From Amphirosellinia nigrospora (lineage: Eukaryota; Ascomycota; Sordariomycetes; Xylariales; Xylariaceae), in NCBI GenBank assembly GCA_004123355.1, contig SCHM01000003.1:5413058-5477057 (forward strand): DNA of 64,000 bases, read 5' to 3'. The notes under the pieces were generated by a model. It was not told where the DNA came from. It saw nothing but the letters and a program-made list of their open reading frames with translations, and searched no databases. This document shows, piece after piece, positions 10,491-21,642 of the stretch. The position numbers and the translations under genes were made by a program. The stretch's first letter is position 1; every line of letters starts with the position of its first letter.

Positions 10491-12061
10491 ATGTCTCAAG
10501 GAACCTTTCTCTTCATTGTGAATGGTGAGGCCCCAATACCGGCTGTAGAACTGGAACCGGAACGGGATCCGGGCTGCCGGCCGGTGAGGAAGCGGCCACA
10601 CCACAAGAGCCGCCGTGGATGCTTGGCCTGTAAGCGGCGCAGAGTCAAGGTCAGTGAGACGAAAAGTACTTAGTAACAACCCCTCCCTATTTTTACCCAC
10701 CTAGCTACATATAGGTACCTAGGTAGCTATTGTATGCTCACGCTAGTACACAGATATCAAGAGAACATGCGTGCTGTTCCATGAACTTGCTAGCTGACAT
10801 ATTTCTTATTTCTTAGTGTGATGAGCAGTTTCCCTGCTCTAATTGCTCGAAGAGGCATGAAAGATGCCTTCATTCAGAAAGAACGGGAGGTAGTAGCGTC
10901 GAACTAGGCACACGTAGCTCGCATGCTCCGAGGAATGAGTTTGCGGCGGGCGCCGACATCAATCTACTCCATTTAGAGTTGTTCTCCCATTTTCAAAGGG
11001 ATCTGCTCGATACTCTCGCCTTCCCTGAAATTTGGCAACAGGTATTACCGTGGTCATTCCAGGTGTGACTTGTCCTGCTTATAATAGAAAAGGCCTAGAC
11101 TGGATGAGTCTCACGATAAGAATATTGCTCTAACTCGTATGAGTGCTGTAGGAACCTTACATCATGTGTACAATCCTTTCCCTCGCAGCAATACACCTTT
11201 GTAATCTACGCCCAGAGGATCATCGCTATTCAGATGCCGCTACCCACCTCCGAGGGAAGTCAATGGCCCTGTTCAGCGACAAGCTATCGAACCCCATCAC
11301 GACCCTGAATAGCGAAGCCCTGATATCAGTCTGTATTCTCATGCACTACATATCATGGAGTCGTATCGATTTCATCAAGAAAGAGGAGATGGCTCCGTAT
11401 CGCAAGGGTCATGACTTCTTGACCAGGCACCTCTCAAACGATCCCCTTCTCCAGCTAAGCTTCGGGGTTCAAACGATACTATGCGAGGCATACCGTACAC
11501 TCGCGGGAAGTGATAGCGTGTTTCTCACCACGGGGCTTTATAGCCCCATATATGCGATAGAATTGGCCATCGTACAGCAAGGAGGAGATCCCTGGCGGTT
11601 CGTCGACCATTTCATGAGTATTTCGGATGGCCTGCCACTACACAGGAGCGTAAACAAACGCGATACTGAGGCGTCATCAGTATTTCCACAATGCACTCTT
11701 ATAACTCAAGAACCACCGCTTGAGAATATCGCCAAGAGACTATCACTACTCTTCTGCCTAGTCTCGATGTCCACCTCCCCAGTCCTTCCGCATCACAAAC
11801 CTTGATATCTTTGCAACCAGACATTGAGCATTGCTTTTTCTCCTTCCCCGTCCACTACAGCGGGGCCTTCCGCGAGCTCGCCCTACAAGGAGATTCGAGG
11901 GCACTGATAATGCTCTGTCACTTCTATCGCGCGCGCGCATTCTCCTCACGAGCCCGAGGACTTGGTGGGCGCGGCGGAGAAGCCGAATCATCGAGTCTTT
12001 GATTCTGCAGGACTTGACTTCGAGAGGATTTGGAACATGTATTCTAGGCGAGGGGATCTAA
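10491..12061 (+). pseudogene. Zn2Cys6 transcription factor with frame breaks
   Basis: Fungal C6 regulator of the sterol-uptake-factor type. Exons: 10491-10649, 10817-11062, 11152 onward; the introns 10650-10816 and 11063-11151 join in phase 0. The Zn2Cys6 cluster is complete once exons 1 and 2 are joined (CLACKRRRVK then CDEQFPCSNC), spacing C-x2-C-x6-C-x5-C-x2-C-x6-C, with the intron just before the third Cys as is common. The regulatory domain follows (LPWSFQ, SVAAIHLCNLRPED-like). Two breaks disturb the end: near 11745-11758 the frame must shift from the 11164 frame to the 11802 frame, and near 11930 within a CGCGCGCGC run it must shift again to reach the ending LTSPRTWWARRR. Either true decay or sequence error. 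Likely regulator of nearby genes, targets unknown. Confidence 0.7.
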
Positions 12062-12257
12062 ATAGATTTGAATTGTACGGTCGTTTGATTTGGCCCTGAC
12101 CTAGAGTAAAAGGCGGGTCAACGATACCCTTGATTTCTTTGTAATACTAATAATATATATCTCTTGGGGAATGGTTATTTCGTAGAGTATGGGTTCTGTT
12201 GCTTCATGCTTGTAGATTTAAAGTGGTCAATCTAGCCCACTTACGCAGAAGAATAGA

Positions 12258-13765
12258 TCACAGCACATTCGCAGGATCACACCCTCCAAGCTTAGCACTC
12301 TTCGGCTTCCCATCAAACACAATCTCGCTAACAAGCTTGCCCGTCCCGGGCGCGTTTTGTATGCCCCAGCAGGTATGTCCAGCCGCGACGATGAGTCCCT
12401 TCGTGCTCCCGATTTGTCCGATATACGGACCGCCTTGGGGTAGATAGCACGCCTGTCGCGCGAGCACCTCGCTGTCCTGCCCCAGCGCGTCGCTGATCCC
12501 GCCAACTTGCGCAATGATATCTTCGCATCGCTCCACGTCCACCTCGACCTCGGCCGTCGTCAGCGGTAGCGGGGCCACGTCGTCTGTCGGGCCGCAGGCG
12601 TAGGCCGTCCCATCTGGCCGTGCGCTGTGGGAGGAGTTAGTCACGGTCAATCTACCTTGTTAATCGAGAGCGTCGTAGCTATATTAGACTTCTCGAAAAT
12701 GGCTTTGCTCCTTCAGGAACCCCCACGCTCTTAAATTAACAAGACAATAGCCTCAGGGACTCACTCACTAGATCTCGGGCTCGACAATCTGCTCCCCCCG
12801 GAGCGGTGTCGCCTGGACGGCGCCATGCTTCGGCATCTTCGGCACGGGCGCGCGGAAGCCGGCGGGGAGTTTGATCGCCGTGAAGAGCGCGTACGCAGAC
12901 ACCGGGCGCGGCGTCTTGATCACGACACTATGCGCGCGCGAGGCGCTGACTGGTATTTCTGGCAGCAGTGTACGCGTCCACGGGCCAGCCGCGACGACGC
13001 ACTCCGTCGCGGGGTGGGTGATCCGTTCGCCCCCCTTCTCGTACGTCACGCCCTCCACGCGCGCGTCGCCCGCGCTACGATTGATAGAGACGACCCTGGC
13101 CCCCGTCAGCACGCGCACGCCGGCATCTTCCGCAAGCTGCGCCATGGCCCGCGTGAAGAGCTCGGGGTGCACCTGCGCCGTGTTCTCCGGCGTCCCGATG
13201 TTGTCGTACGCGCCCAGGGAGTCCACCCAGTCGAGGTCGTCCGGTACCCCGAGCTTGCGCAGCGCCGCCGGGTCTTTCTTGTGGTCTTTATGCAGACCCT
13301 TCGACGCGCCTGCATCATGAGACGGCAGCGGAGCGGTAGTGTCGCTACGTATACCCGGGGGCAGACGCGCCTCGCAATCTATCTGGCTCGCCCAGCATCT
13401 TCGATAGCCCCACCGCTTCTCGCCACCGTGCTCGCGCGCGAGGTCGTCGTGCAGCTTGAAGCTCAGGGCACAATGCTCTGCGGGAAGGCCCATAGCGCGA
13501 GCAGGCCGCCCGCCTTGCCGCTCGCGCCACCCGCGATGCCATCGTGGGCAGGGTTCTTTTTGGCCGCTGTCGTCAGGTCCGCGAGTGTTGCCGGGTCCTG
13601 TATGCTGTCTGGCGTGCGCCCGCCTGAGCTTGTCGAGGATGACTCGAGAAGTGTGATGCGGTGTAAGTCTGGCGAATAGGATGGGTGGCGAGAGAGATAA
13701 TAGGCAGTGCTGCATCCGATGATTCCTCCACCGACGATGACAATCTCCTTTTGTGGTGTTGCCAT
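12258..13765 (-). CDS. TDA3: TDA3-like FAD-dependent oxidoreductase (DAO fold)
   Basis: Flavoprotein of the D-amino-acid-oxidase fold. The Met at 13765 starts directly before the FAD dinucleotide motif (EIVIVGGGIIGCSTAYYL). Downstream are the ASGKAGGLLALWAFP segment and the C-terminal HTCWGIQNAPGTGKL, which are typical of fungal TDA3-like proteins (yeast Tda3 is linked to endosome-Golgi trafficking). One intron, 12625-12768 on the minus strand, joins VEPEIY to ARPDG in phase. Near 13470 the frame breaks right after FPQSIVP: one lost C in a CCC run would continue it into LSFKLHDDL. With that repair the gene has the usual length of about 460 residues. The intron contains a strong inverted repeat (see separate entry). 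Family sure, biological role inferred. Confidence 0.8.
12656..12743. repeat. Inverted repeat inside the TDA3-like intron
   Basis: Arms 12656-12672 (CTTGTTAATCGAGAGCG) and 12726-12743 pair over 9 + 6 bases with a small bulge (CG against TTA), separated by 53 bases. The whole structure lies inside the 144-bp intron 12625-12768. Confidence 0.7.
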
Positions 13766-14273
13766 GCTATAGCGTTTAATGCCGGTCCGGCCTCGTTGTA
13801 AAATAGCTTTCTCTAGCCAAATGCTTACAAGAGTTGAATGTCGTAATGGCATGTAGGTTACCTGTCACTGGCTACAAGGAAGTGTGCTTTCGAGCTCATC
13901 CAAGGTGCATTCAGTATTGTTGGTGAAGTCGTCGGTGGGGCTAATCATACGCTGGAGACGTCATTCATATGCGCAACATAATCCACAAATTATATTGACT
14001 TATGTAGGGAGGCATCTACCTTTGGATTAGAGATAGTACTGCGCTAGGAATCTAAATAGTTATCATTCCTTACTGCCTCCGTCATTAAATCGAGGGTATC
14101 AATGGTGACTGTGAAGGGAGTTCGTAATCAGATCTCTCTAATAATGAGCAACTAGCCCAAGCACAGCATCTCACCATCTAGATTCCCAATTAGCAACTTC
14201 ACGCTGGGATAAAATAGGCACGTAGTCGCGTAGAAACCCAAGATATACGTGGGGCTGCAACGAATATCACCCA
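13766..14273. other. Intergenic, 0.5 kb
   Basis: Upstream of the TDA3-like gene and downstream of the Arg/Ser-rich gene. Nothing else seen. Confidence 0.5.
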
Positions 14274-15620
14274 TCATCCGAACCGCGACTTCGCAATCTC
14301 CCGTAGCATGTCGACAGTGTGCGCCTCGCGTTCCCTGTACTCCCTGATACGGTCTTCTCTCTCCTCCCTCTTGGCGCGCTGGACCTCTTCCCGCCTGACT
14401 TCGCGCTCCGTCTTCCTGCGGTCGGCTTCGCGCTTGATTCTCTTGTACTCCTCTATGCCGCCGCCATCGCCGCCCATGAGCTCTGCGTCGGGGAGGTCCG
14501 AGATCTCGTTAGATGACTTGGCATTCGCGAACGAGGTGTTGGCATCGCGGACCTCGCGTCTCTTCTCGAGCCTGCGAGCCTGTGACCCTGGGTCCGCGCG
14601 CGGTGCAAGCTCCTCCAGCCGCTCTTTCTGGAGCGTCCGGTCTGCTTTGCGCTCTTGGCGGAGGTCCGCGCGCGCGTCATCACGATCCGAGGCTTCCAGC
14701 TCACGGCGCAGCGTTAGGTCCGACAGTGTTGGGATGCCAGGCCCGTGCTTGATCTGCGATGGGGATTTCGACGTACTTGTGGCATGCTCTAGATCGTTCT
14801 GTGGAGGTAACGTGGGCCCGTAGTCATCATCATCATCATCGTCTTCCTCTTCTCTCTTATCCATGTTTTGCCATCGTGAATTAGAGCCTGGTCTTTCATG
14901 GTGCACTCTATCGCGATCCTCAGAGTTAGGTGTATGCGTAGCTCTTATCGGTTCCGGCGAATAGCCGCGCCGGCGCTCGTGAGAGATGGATCGCCCAGCC
15001 ATCGTCTGTTGCCTCTCGCCCTTTGGTCCATTGCCCGCTCCCTGTGTGTCAAGCATCACGTCTTCGAACGTCTCGGGTTGGTACCATCCCTCGGCCAATT
15101 CGCCGTTGTTCCATTTACCGACGAAGCTTTTCCAACGCCCACGGGTCTCGCGCTCGTCGAGCTTTGTAATGTCGATTTGCTTCTGGACGTCGAGGTAACG
15201 GGCGAAGAGCAGTCGAAAGGCGTTGAAGTCGGTTGACCGCGAGAGCGGACGCGCATTATACGGAAGTTCCGGGGCTTGGTTCTGCTGGGGATGCGTCGAG
15301 GCGTGGCGCGGAGGCCGGGAATGACGATTGTGGTGGCGATGGCGAGTAGGCGATCTTGAGTGCGAACCCATATACCGGCGTGGGCTTCTTTCGTCGTAGC
15401 TCGTATGTCTAGCATTTTCGCGGTGCCGATGTCGATGGTCTCGATCGTAGTCGCGATGATCTGCGTGTTCTGGTCGGCGAGGGGATCGCGATCCTCTCCT
15501 ATGCCCGTGCTCCCCGTAGCTATTCTCGTTGCCGCGTCTTCTTACCCGCCGTTCTTCCGCGCCGTCATGTTCGTGTGATCGTTTGCGTTCGGGTGAGGAG
15601 AAGGGCCTCGGCCGTACGTA
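14274..15620 (-). CDS. Arg/Ser-rich basic coiled-coil protein, conserved, unnamed
   Basis: The frame from the Met at 15371 to the stop at 14274 encodes 365 residues: an HRH/RS-rich N-terminus, a conserved segment (FRLLFARYLDVQKQIDI to KWNNGELAEGWYQPE, about residues 52-105), an acidic patch, then a long charged helix (LRRELEASDRDDARADLRQERKA onward) ending EREAHTVDMLREIAKSRFG. I know this C-terminal pattern from conserved fungal proteins of unassigned function; RS content suggests an RNA-processing role (inference). The same frame is open upstream of 15371 and stays RS-rich (PERKRSHEHDG, HRRGSRSPRRPEH) to about 15620, so the true start is probably upstream, behind an intron or a frame slip. 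The left coordinate is firm; the right one is an estimate. Confidence 0.65.
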   Translation of the reverse strand, partial: YVRPRPFSSPERKRSHEHDGAEERRVRRRGNENSYGEHGHRRGSRSPRRPEHADHRDYDRDHRHRHRENARHTSYDERSPRRYMGSHSRSPTRHRHHNRHSRPPRHASTHPQQNQAPELPYNARPLSRSTDFNAFRLLFARYLDVQKQIDITKLDERETRGRWKSFVGKWNNGELAEGWYQPETFEDVMLDTQGAGNGPKGERQQTMAGRSISHERRRGYSPEPIRATHTPNSEDRDRVHHERPGSNSRWQNMDKREEEDDDDDDDYGPTLPPQNDLEHATSTSKSPSQIKHGPGIPTLSDLTLRRELEASDRDDARADLRQERKADRTLQKERLEELAPRADPGSQARRLEKRREVRDANTSFANAKSSNEISDLPDAELMGGDGGGIEEYKRIKREADRRKTEREVRREEVQRAKREEREDRIREYREREAHTVDMLREIAKSRFG

Positions 15621-15738
15621 CGAATTGGGTCGGCCATGGCTTCTACTCCCGATCCGTGCGAGTGTTATACTACGTAACCATGCTCTCGCCTTCGTACACG
15701 CAAACGGGAGAATATCAACTTCGAGATGGATAGAATGA

Positions 15739-16534
15739 GTAGCGAATCCGTACTAGTTACTTATGGGTTGGGGGGTTGGGGTTAGTGTTAAGTACGTAGT
15801 TAGTCTAAGCTTACTCCATCGGCCAATCGGCGGGCAAGGCGACTCGATCCATTTGCGTCGATGGCTTGCCCTGGACAGGGCCTAGACTTGACTTTCGAGT
15901 TGCGACACAACGCCCGAGGGCTTGGTACCGGCTAATGCTAGGACCGTGTTTAATTGATGGGAGAACCTTGAAGAGTCGCAGCCGTCATTCCCACCGTGAC
16001 ACGGCATTTGCAGATATATTATATAAGCTTATGTATTCTTAGTATTCATGCTTATACCATACCCATATAACCTTGACCTGAGCAACAGATGGAACAAAGT
16101 TGTGACAGGGCGACTTGTCACATGGCGGGTCCCTCGTTCTGCACTACGGCAGATCCCGCCGCTAATACATACAACTCGGAAGCCTATCATCACGTCTTGT
16201 TACACTTTTATAGTCCTTCTTACGGGCGATGGCTCTTAATGCCTTGTTTGGCAACCTCATGTTATGTTCTATGCCGGCTCGCGGCAGTGGATTTGTACGG
16301 CGTGTAACATGGTCCGCTCATGATCAACAGTTACTATGAACAAATCTTGACGCCTTTGAACGCCTGAAACACATCATTGGTCCTACCATCAGGGGGTATC
16401 GTGTTCTATGCATGTAAACCTGCTGCCGAGAAATCAGTCATGGCGCCTATATTCATCTACATCACCGGCCACCCCAGTTCTCAAAAACTAGCAACCATTG
16501 GCCATTCAACCATGCCCCTCAGTCTCGGTATTGT
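15739..16534. other. Intergenic, 0.8 kb
   Basis: Between two minus-strand genes. Only short frames are seen. Likely the promoter of the Arg/Ser-rich gene and the 3' flank of the copper-fist gene. Confidence 0.5.
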
Positions 16535-18176
16535 TCAGGGAGGTGTGACTGGAGTTCTGGGTCCTGGCTGACAATGGATCATACAACCGACGCACGCGCA
16601 GTCGTCGCCACAAGGGCATGACTGAGGGCTCCCGGGGCAATAGGACACAAATAAGTAGTCGTTCATTCCCATTGATCCCGACTCTGAAATCGGCGAAGGT
16701 TCTGCAATAGGGGACGGCAGGATGCTTGGCGACGCCTCGTTAGCCGCATTAGGCACACCATTGCTATCGCCGTTAGACAGACTTGGCGACATCGAGTGCT
16801 CGTCTTGCATCGCTGAAAGAACGTATTCCTGCATCGCCGAATTAAATGGATGTGTTGCACAGCCCAGACACTGACAACCCTCACCGCAACCACATTGGTG
16901 GGCTGCGTATGAATCTGGTATATCCGTAGTTGTCTCCATTCCAGAGGGTGCGGTTGTATAAGCGTTCTGTGGTGGCATATTTTGAGACTGGCTGCTCATC
17001 ATTTGCTGCCACTGGGAATACTGCAATGGTTCGAAGAAAGAAGATCCATATGGTGTAGGGTAGGTATAAGCAGTATTTTGCTGAGTATGTTGCATGATAG
17101 GCCTGCTGTTGATACTGCTGTTGAAATCTAGTGCCGAAATACCTAGATTATGTGCCTGGATGGGATTTCCGTATCTGAGCAAGCCTGCTTGTGATTGTTT
17201 CTGTTCTTCTGACTGCCCATGCGTTGGCCGAATTGCTGTCGAACCTTTCGTACAGCAACTAACACTTCCTGCAGATGCTCTCTTCGTATGGGACAAAGAA
17301 CCTGGTGACCTTAATATCTGCGTGTAATGGGATGTACTTGATGTGCTAAGGCTCGAATGACTAGATGTCTCGCTGTTTGGTAAGCCGGTTGGCGATAAAT
17401 CCGGGACAGAACTATGAGGGTTTTCATAAAGTCCGTTAATAGCTGCGTCATCGAGTCCTCCCAACATCTGTGTGTATTCGAGATGGGAGCCCAGCGGTCC
17501 TTCTGAATTGAAATGTGGCCGGAAATTGGGCATGAAACCTAGGGGAGGTATTGAGCTGTGATTTATATTGCCGTTGGTACCAAGCGTTAAATTGTGGCTA
17601 GGGATCAGATTGATGGTGCTGGGATCCATTTGACTTAGAATGGAAATGTCATATGAGTGTTTACGACTAGGTGATTTGGTGTCGAGTGTTTTTGAACCCT
17701 AAACGACGCCATTTTGGTAGGCGACATAGGGGGTATGTCGGAGACCAAAGGCTCTGTCTTTACAACTTCCTTTGCATGGGTGGCGGTCGGCTCTGCAGTT
17801 CCGCACCCGCATTTTCCATGTCGCGGTATGGCAGCCGTTATATTATTACAATTGCATGGTTTTCCCTTCTGGTGAGGGCATGAACTGAGCGGTCGACCCG
17901 GCTTCCGCACAGGGATCATTATGCGCTCCGCTTGATGTGTGCATTTCGTCGACCGGTGTCCTCGTATGCATGGTATACTAGAAGATAAAGGAATACTAGT
18001 CAGAATTTTGAATTGATTTTATGACCAAACAGAATGCGACAAAGGAGTGTGGCACAGGTTCCTCCGGGACCGAGTAAGTATTCGGAACCCTGCAGGAACT
18101 TTTTCTAGCAGTTTAAAGACGTGGCCACAGAACTGAACACTTACCACGCCACCTTGACTCCATCTATAACAGGCAT
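16535..18176 (-). CDS. Copper-fist transcription factor, Mac1/Cuf1 type
   Basis: Exon 1 is only 32 nt (18176-18145) and encodes MPVIDGVKVA plus two bases of the first Cys codon; the intron 17978-18144 splits that codon, and exon 2 continues IPCIRGHRSTKC. Together they form a full copper-fist DNA-binding domain (C-x2-C-x8-C-x-H, RKPGRPLSSCPH, C-x-C end at HGKCGCG). The C-terminal part has two copper-sensing motifs of the form CxCx3CxCx2Cx2H (CGCGEGCQCLGCATH and CPCGDDCACVGCMIH). This layout fits activators of copper uptake that are shut off by copper binding. Between SFRVQK and SRKHSYDISIL near 17690 the frame shifts by one base at an A5 run, probably a lost A, so the two open frames 17635-17977 and 16535-17680 are one protein of about 480 residues. 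Confidence 0.85.
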
Positions 18177-21100
18177 ATCGAGAGTTCACCTCAAGATATG
18201 GCTGAGTATAAATGACTTGGGACGCGACCCCGATGCCAGTGTAAAGCGGGGTGAAGGTATGGAGAAGGACTGTGTCCCGTTAAAAGGTGGTAGCCGACAA
18301 GGTTCTCAGATTTCGAAGTGAGAAGTCTCCTCCCTCAGTTTGCGAATGCCAGAACGATAGGATCTCCGAAGGAGAACAGCAAAGAATCGTCCGAAAGGGT
18401 GCCCGCTATCGTAGAGTAGTGATGACTAGCACGATATCAGAAATGTGCTATGTCCTGTAATACAAGTTCAACCGTACGACAGCGACTGGAACACACAAAG
18501 ACAAGGCTCATATAGCCCATAAAATCGGAGGCTTGAAAGGAACATGGAATAACTGATAATTGTAGTCGAAAGAGAAGTCTCTGTTGGTTCACTAGACCTA
18601 GTCAAGTGTAAGGCAAATTGTCACGGGCTGTTACTAGAGATTTTGACTGGACCTGCCAGCACCAGAAGCCCACTTATGGTCTTATTAACCCAGCTCTTGT
18701 AGATTTGGTAAGTGGGTTGGTTATCCGTAGCAGTGAGGGGGCTAGCAACAGGGTGTGCCAGTCGGTGTAGGCTCGGCTCCAACTGGGTCACTCTACCACC
18801 AGGCGTTGTAAGTTCGGCTACCCCTGGGAGCTGAGCAACGCATATAAATGGAAGAGAGGGTGGATGAGAAAGAGCTCAAGATGATTTCATGAAGGCGGGA
18901 TCCGATGGTTGATTCACCTTGAGAGAGACACCTAGGGATGATAGTTTATGGTGAGACGATCAGCCTATGCGGTAGTAACAAGGCTGATTACGAGAACGAG
19001 CGGTAGGGCCTAGGCCGTCATCGAGAATTCACAGAGTCGGCGAAGCCCTGAGCGAGGTGTGAGGGGCCGGACCGAGGATCCTCAGCATCAAACGAGTACG
19101 CTTTCGTCTAGATGATATATATAAGGCAGGTAGATGGAAAGAATAGCGTTACTAACGCGCAGAGGAAGCGCAGAACTACCGGCTGCAGCGGGACTGAATG
19201 GGAACAAGGCCTTTTCTCGATAGACAGGCGCCGGACCGACTGACTGGCTGGTTGTCGAGCGACTGACTGAGTGACAACTACCCAGGTAGGCAACTTAGAG
19301 CAACAGACAGTCGAGGGCTCGTGAGCTCAGTCTCTTCGGGTTGTGATCGGCTGATAACCGGTCGTGTTGGCGGATCTGGGCTCCAGGCTATTCAGTGAAT
19401 CGATGCCGCGGCCGTTCAAACTCCAGCAAAGTCACGTCCAGCTCGAATATCAACGGGTGATTGAGACTGGTCACTGCAGGCCCTCGAATATGCGGTTTGT
19501 GACTGTGTGTGTAGTTTGTCTGAAGTCGTGCCATAGGTGGAGGAGCTTGACTATTTGAGCAAGTTTTGATTGGCCTAGCGTCTCCAGAGGCTTGTAGTCT
19601 TTTTGATGCTTTGGGCACGACAGGGCCAGTTTATTGGCTGCCCTAGCTATGTTAGCCCTACGCTACCAGCAGGCCCGTACCCCTGCTCTCACAGGTACTT
19701 CCAGACCCAGGGATACAGATGACATGTACCTCACCTAACCTTTCTCCCAGGTCGCTTCCAGAGGCTTTCTTCAGTGGCAACAGTTCTCTTCTGCCGAAAC
19801 AAGTAATCACGAGGAGGGGAACCTAGGGGGGGAACAGGGAGGCCTTTAAGGAGGGGTGGTACATGTAATGCTTAACAATACCTACTTAAGTAACTAGCAG
19901 TACTTAAGGCACAGCTGTCAACATTAAGCGCCTCCCGCCCTCATCCGTCGTCTGTGCTTCAGGTTATCTGTGTATCGATGCCGAGATTAATGCTCCGAAA
20001 GGCCATTACGTTCGTACAATGGACTGGTTAGACTAGGAGCACAGCTAAAACGTGGGTGGCTGCCTTTCATTCGCTTGACTGCATTGTTCTTTGCAGTTGC
20101 TTTGCAGTTGCTTTGCAGATTGACCCTGAGACAACGAACCATCCCGTCGTCGCCTGACACGAGTGACAACCTGCCGAGGACCGACCATCCGCATAAAAGA
20201 TGTTTATTTTGGAGTTTGTTCATTATCTCCAGTTCTCTCTATGCGAGTGGTTACCTGATTGACGCAACGCGCATGAACTCTGGGCGTGGCAATAATGCCT
20301 GCCTCCTAAGATGCCAAACTCTACCAGCTGAGGGGAGGATGGAAACTCGGCACTTGCTTACGTGAATTAAATGTCTCATACATTGTAAAAGCAAATCGAA
20401 ACTCTGGGGGCGTTTAGAACATCTCGGAATAGCGCATATGAAAGTTTTATTCTACGAAACCCTGCATCAACAACGTTGACGGACTTGTTATAATCAAAAT
20501 CAATTAAGAAATTTTTTACATGTCGCCAACTTTATATATACTACAAGTTGTATACAGATTCTATTAGCCGTTCCATAATACCCACTTGACAATACCTAGG
20601 TTGTTTGATAACCGTAGTGTGTAAACGGTTGGTAATAGTGATTATGTCTAATTATAGACGAAGAACCTAGAATACTAGAGAATTTCAATCACTAATACCA
20701 AGAGCGCAGTCCCGAAGGGCTTGAAGACACGTGGAAACTAACTACCTTACATATCAATAGGGGGTGGCCCTCGCTACCAAGAATAAGTATGCTATTGAAG
20801 TATTTAGTTCAACTAGGGCGTCCGCTAAGGAGGTATCGGCAACTTTCGACGAAGTTGTTAGACCTTGGCCCAATCTTGCCGGAACTAGAGCAGAACCCTA
20901 TACTAATTTTAGTAAGAACACACACACGATTACATCTGTAGCGGCATAGATCGGGTTGTCAAATGCATACATACTAGTAGTAGTTAGAGTTGCTGTTCAT
21001 ATACGACTTGGCCAGACGCTAAGGAAACGTCTGTTAGAACAGGCATATGGGCACGACAACACAGCTAATGGCCCCGGAGCTAAAGGTTGACATGCTAGTT

Positions 21101-21642
21101 TTCATCCGATATACGATCGGAAGACACCGAGGTAATAGACTTTGCTGAGGCGTACTATCCTAAATGATCTCTTAGGCAATCTCCCACCGAAACCGTAACA
21201 ACATGGAGGCCGAGGGAAGAGGGCGCCCAGTAAGGTGGTGGTTATGTAATTATTCGGCTGAAAGCATATGTTGTAGGTCCGATACAGTCGCCAAAAGCGC
21301 GGCACGATCATCTGACATGTTTACTCTGGTATATATAGTTCTCCCATGCCCTAACCTCTCACTAGACTACCTAGTAGCCGTCTACACATCACGATAGTGC
21401 GGTAGTAGTGTATTGTTACTAGTATCCACGTAAACTAGACCAAATCAATGGGGAACAATGGTGACTTAAAAGGTATATTAGTACTCATCATACTACTAAA
21501 GAATCCAATAAGGATAGCATACAATGCTTGTATAATACTTTAATAATATTCTCTTGGATATGTCTATCATATGATGGCCTGCTACAAAACGTAGCGAAAG
21601 CCAAGGTGACCCAGTTGAGATCAAAATGCGGAAAAACACCCG
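18177..21642. other. Gene-poor region, 3.5 kb
   Basis: No gene supported. There is a three-fold 11-base repeat (CTTTGCAGTTG type) near 20091-20119 and a moderately coding-looking 61-codon frame at 20764-20949 (EVFSSTRASAKEVSATFDEVV) followed by stops, possibly a decayed element. No terminal repeats found by eye. Confidence 0.45.

Noticed and set aside
12825-13679. 284-codon plus-strand frame
   Set aside because: Antisense to the TDA3-like gene, in GC-rich sequence with few stops.
18410-18500. C/D snoRNA-like GTGATGA
   Set aside because: No matching D box with a terminal stem could be found.
20764-21600. Degraded retroelement
   Set aside because: One coding-looking stretch followed by stops, but no terminal repeats, no reverse transcriptase motif and no target duplication seen.
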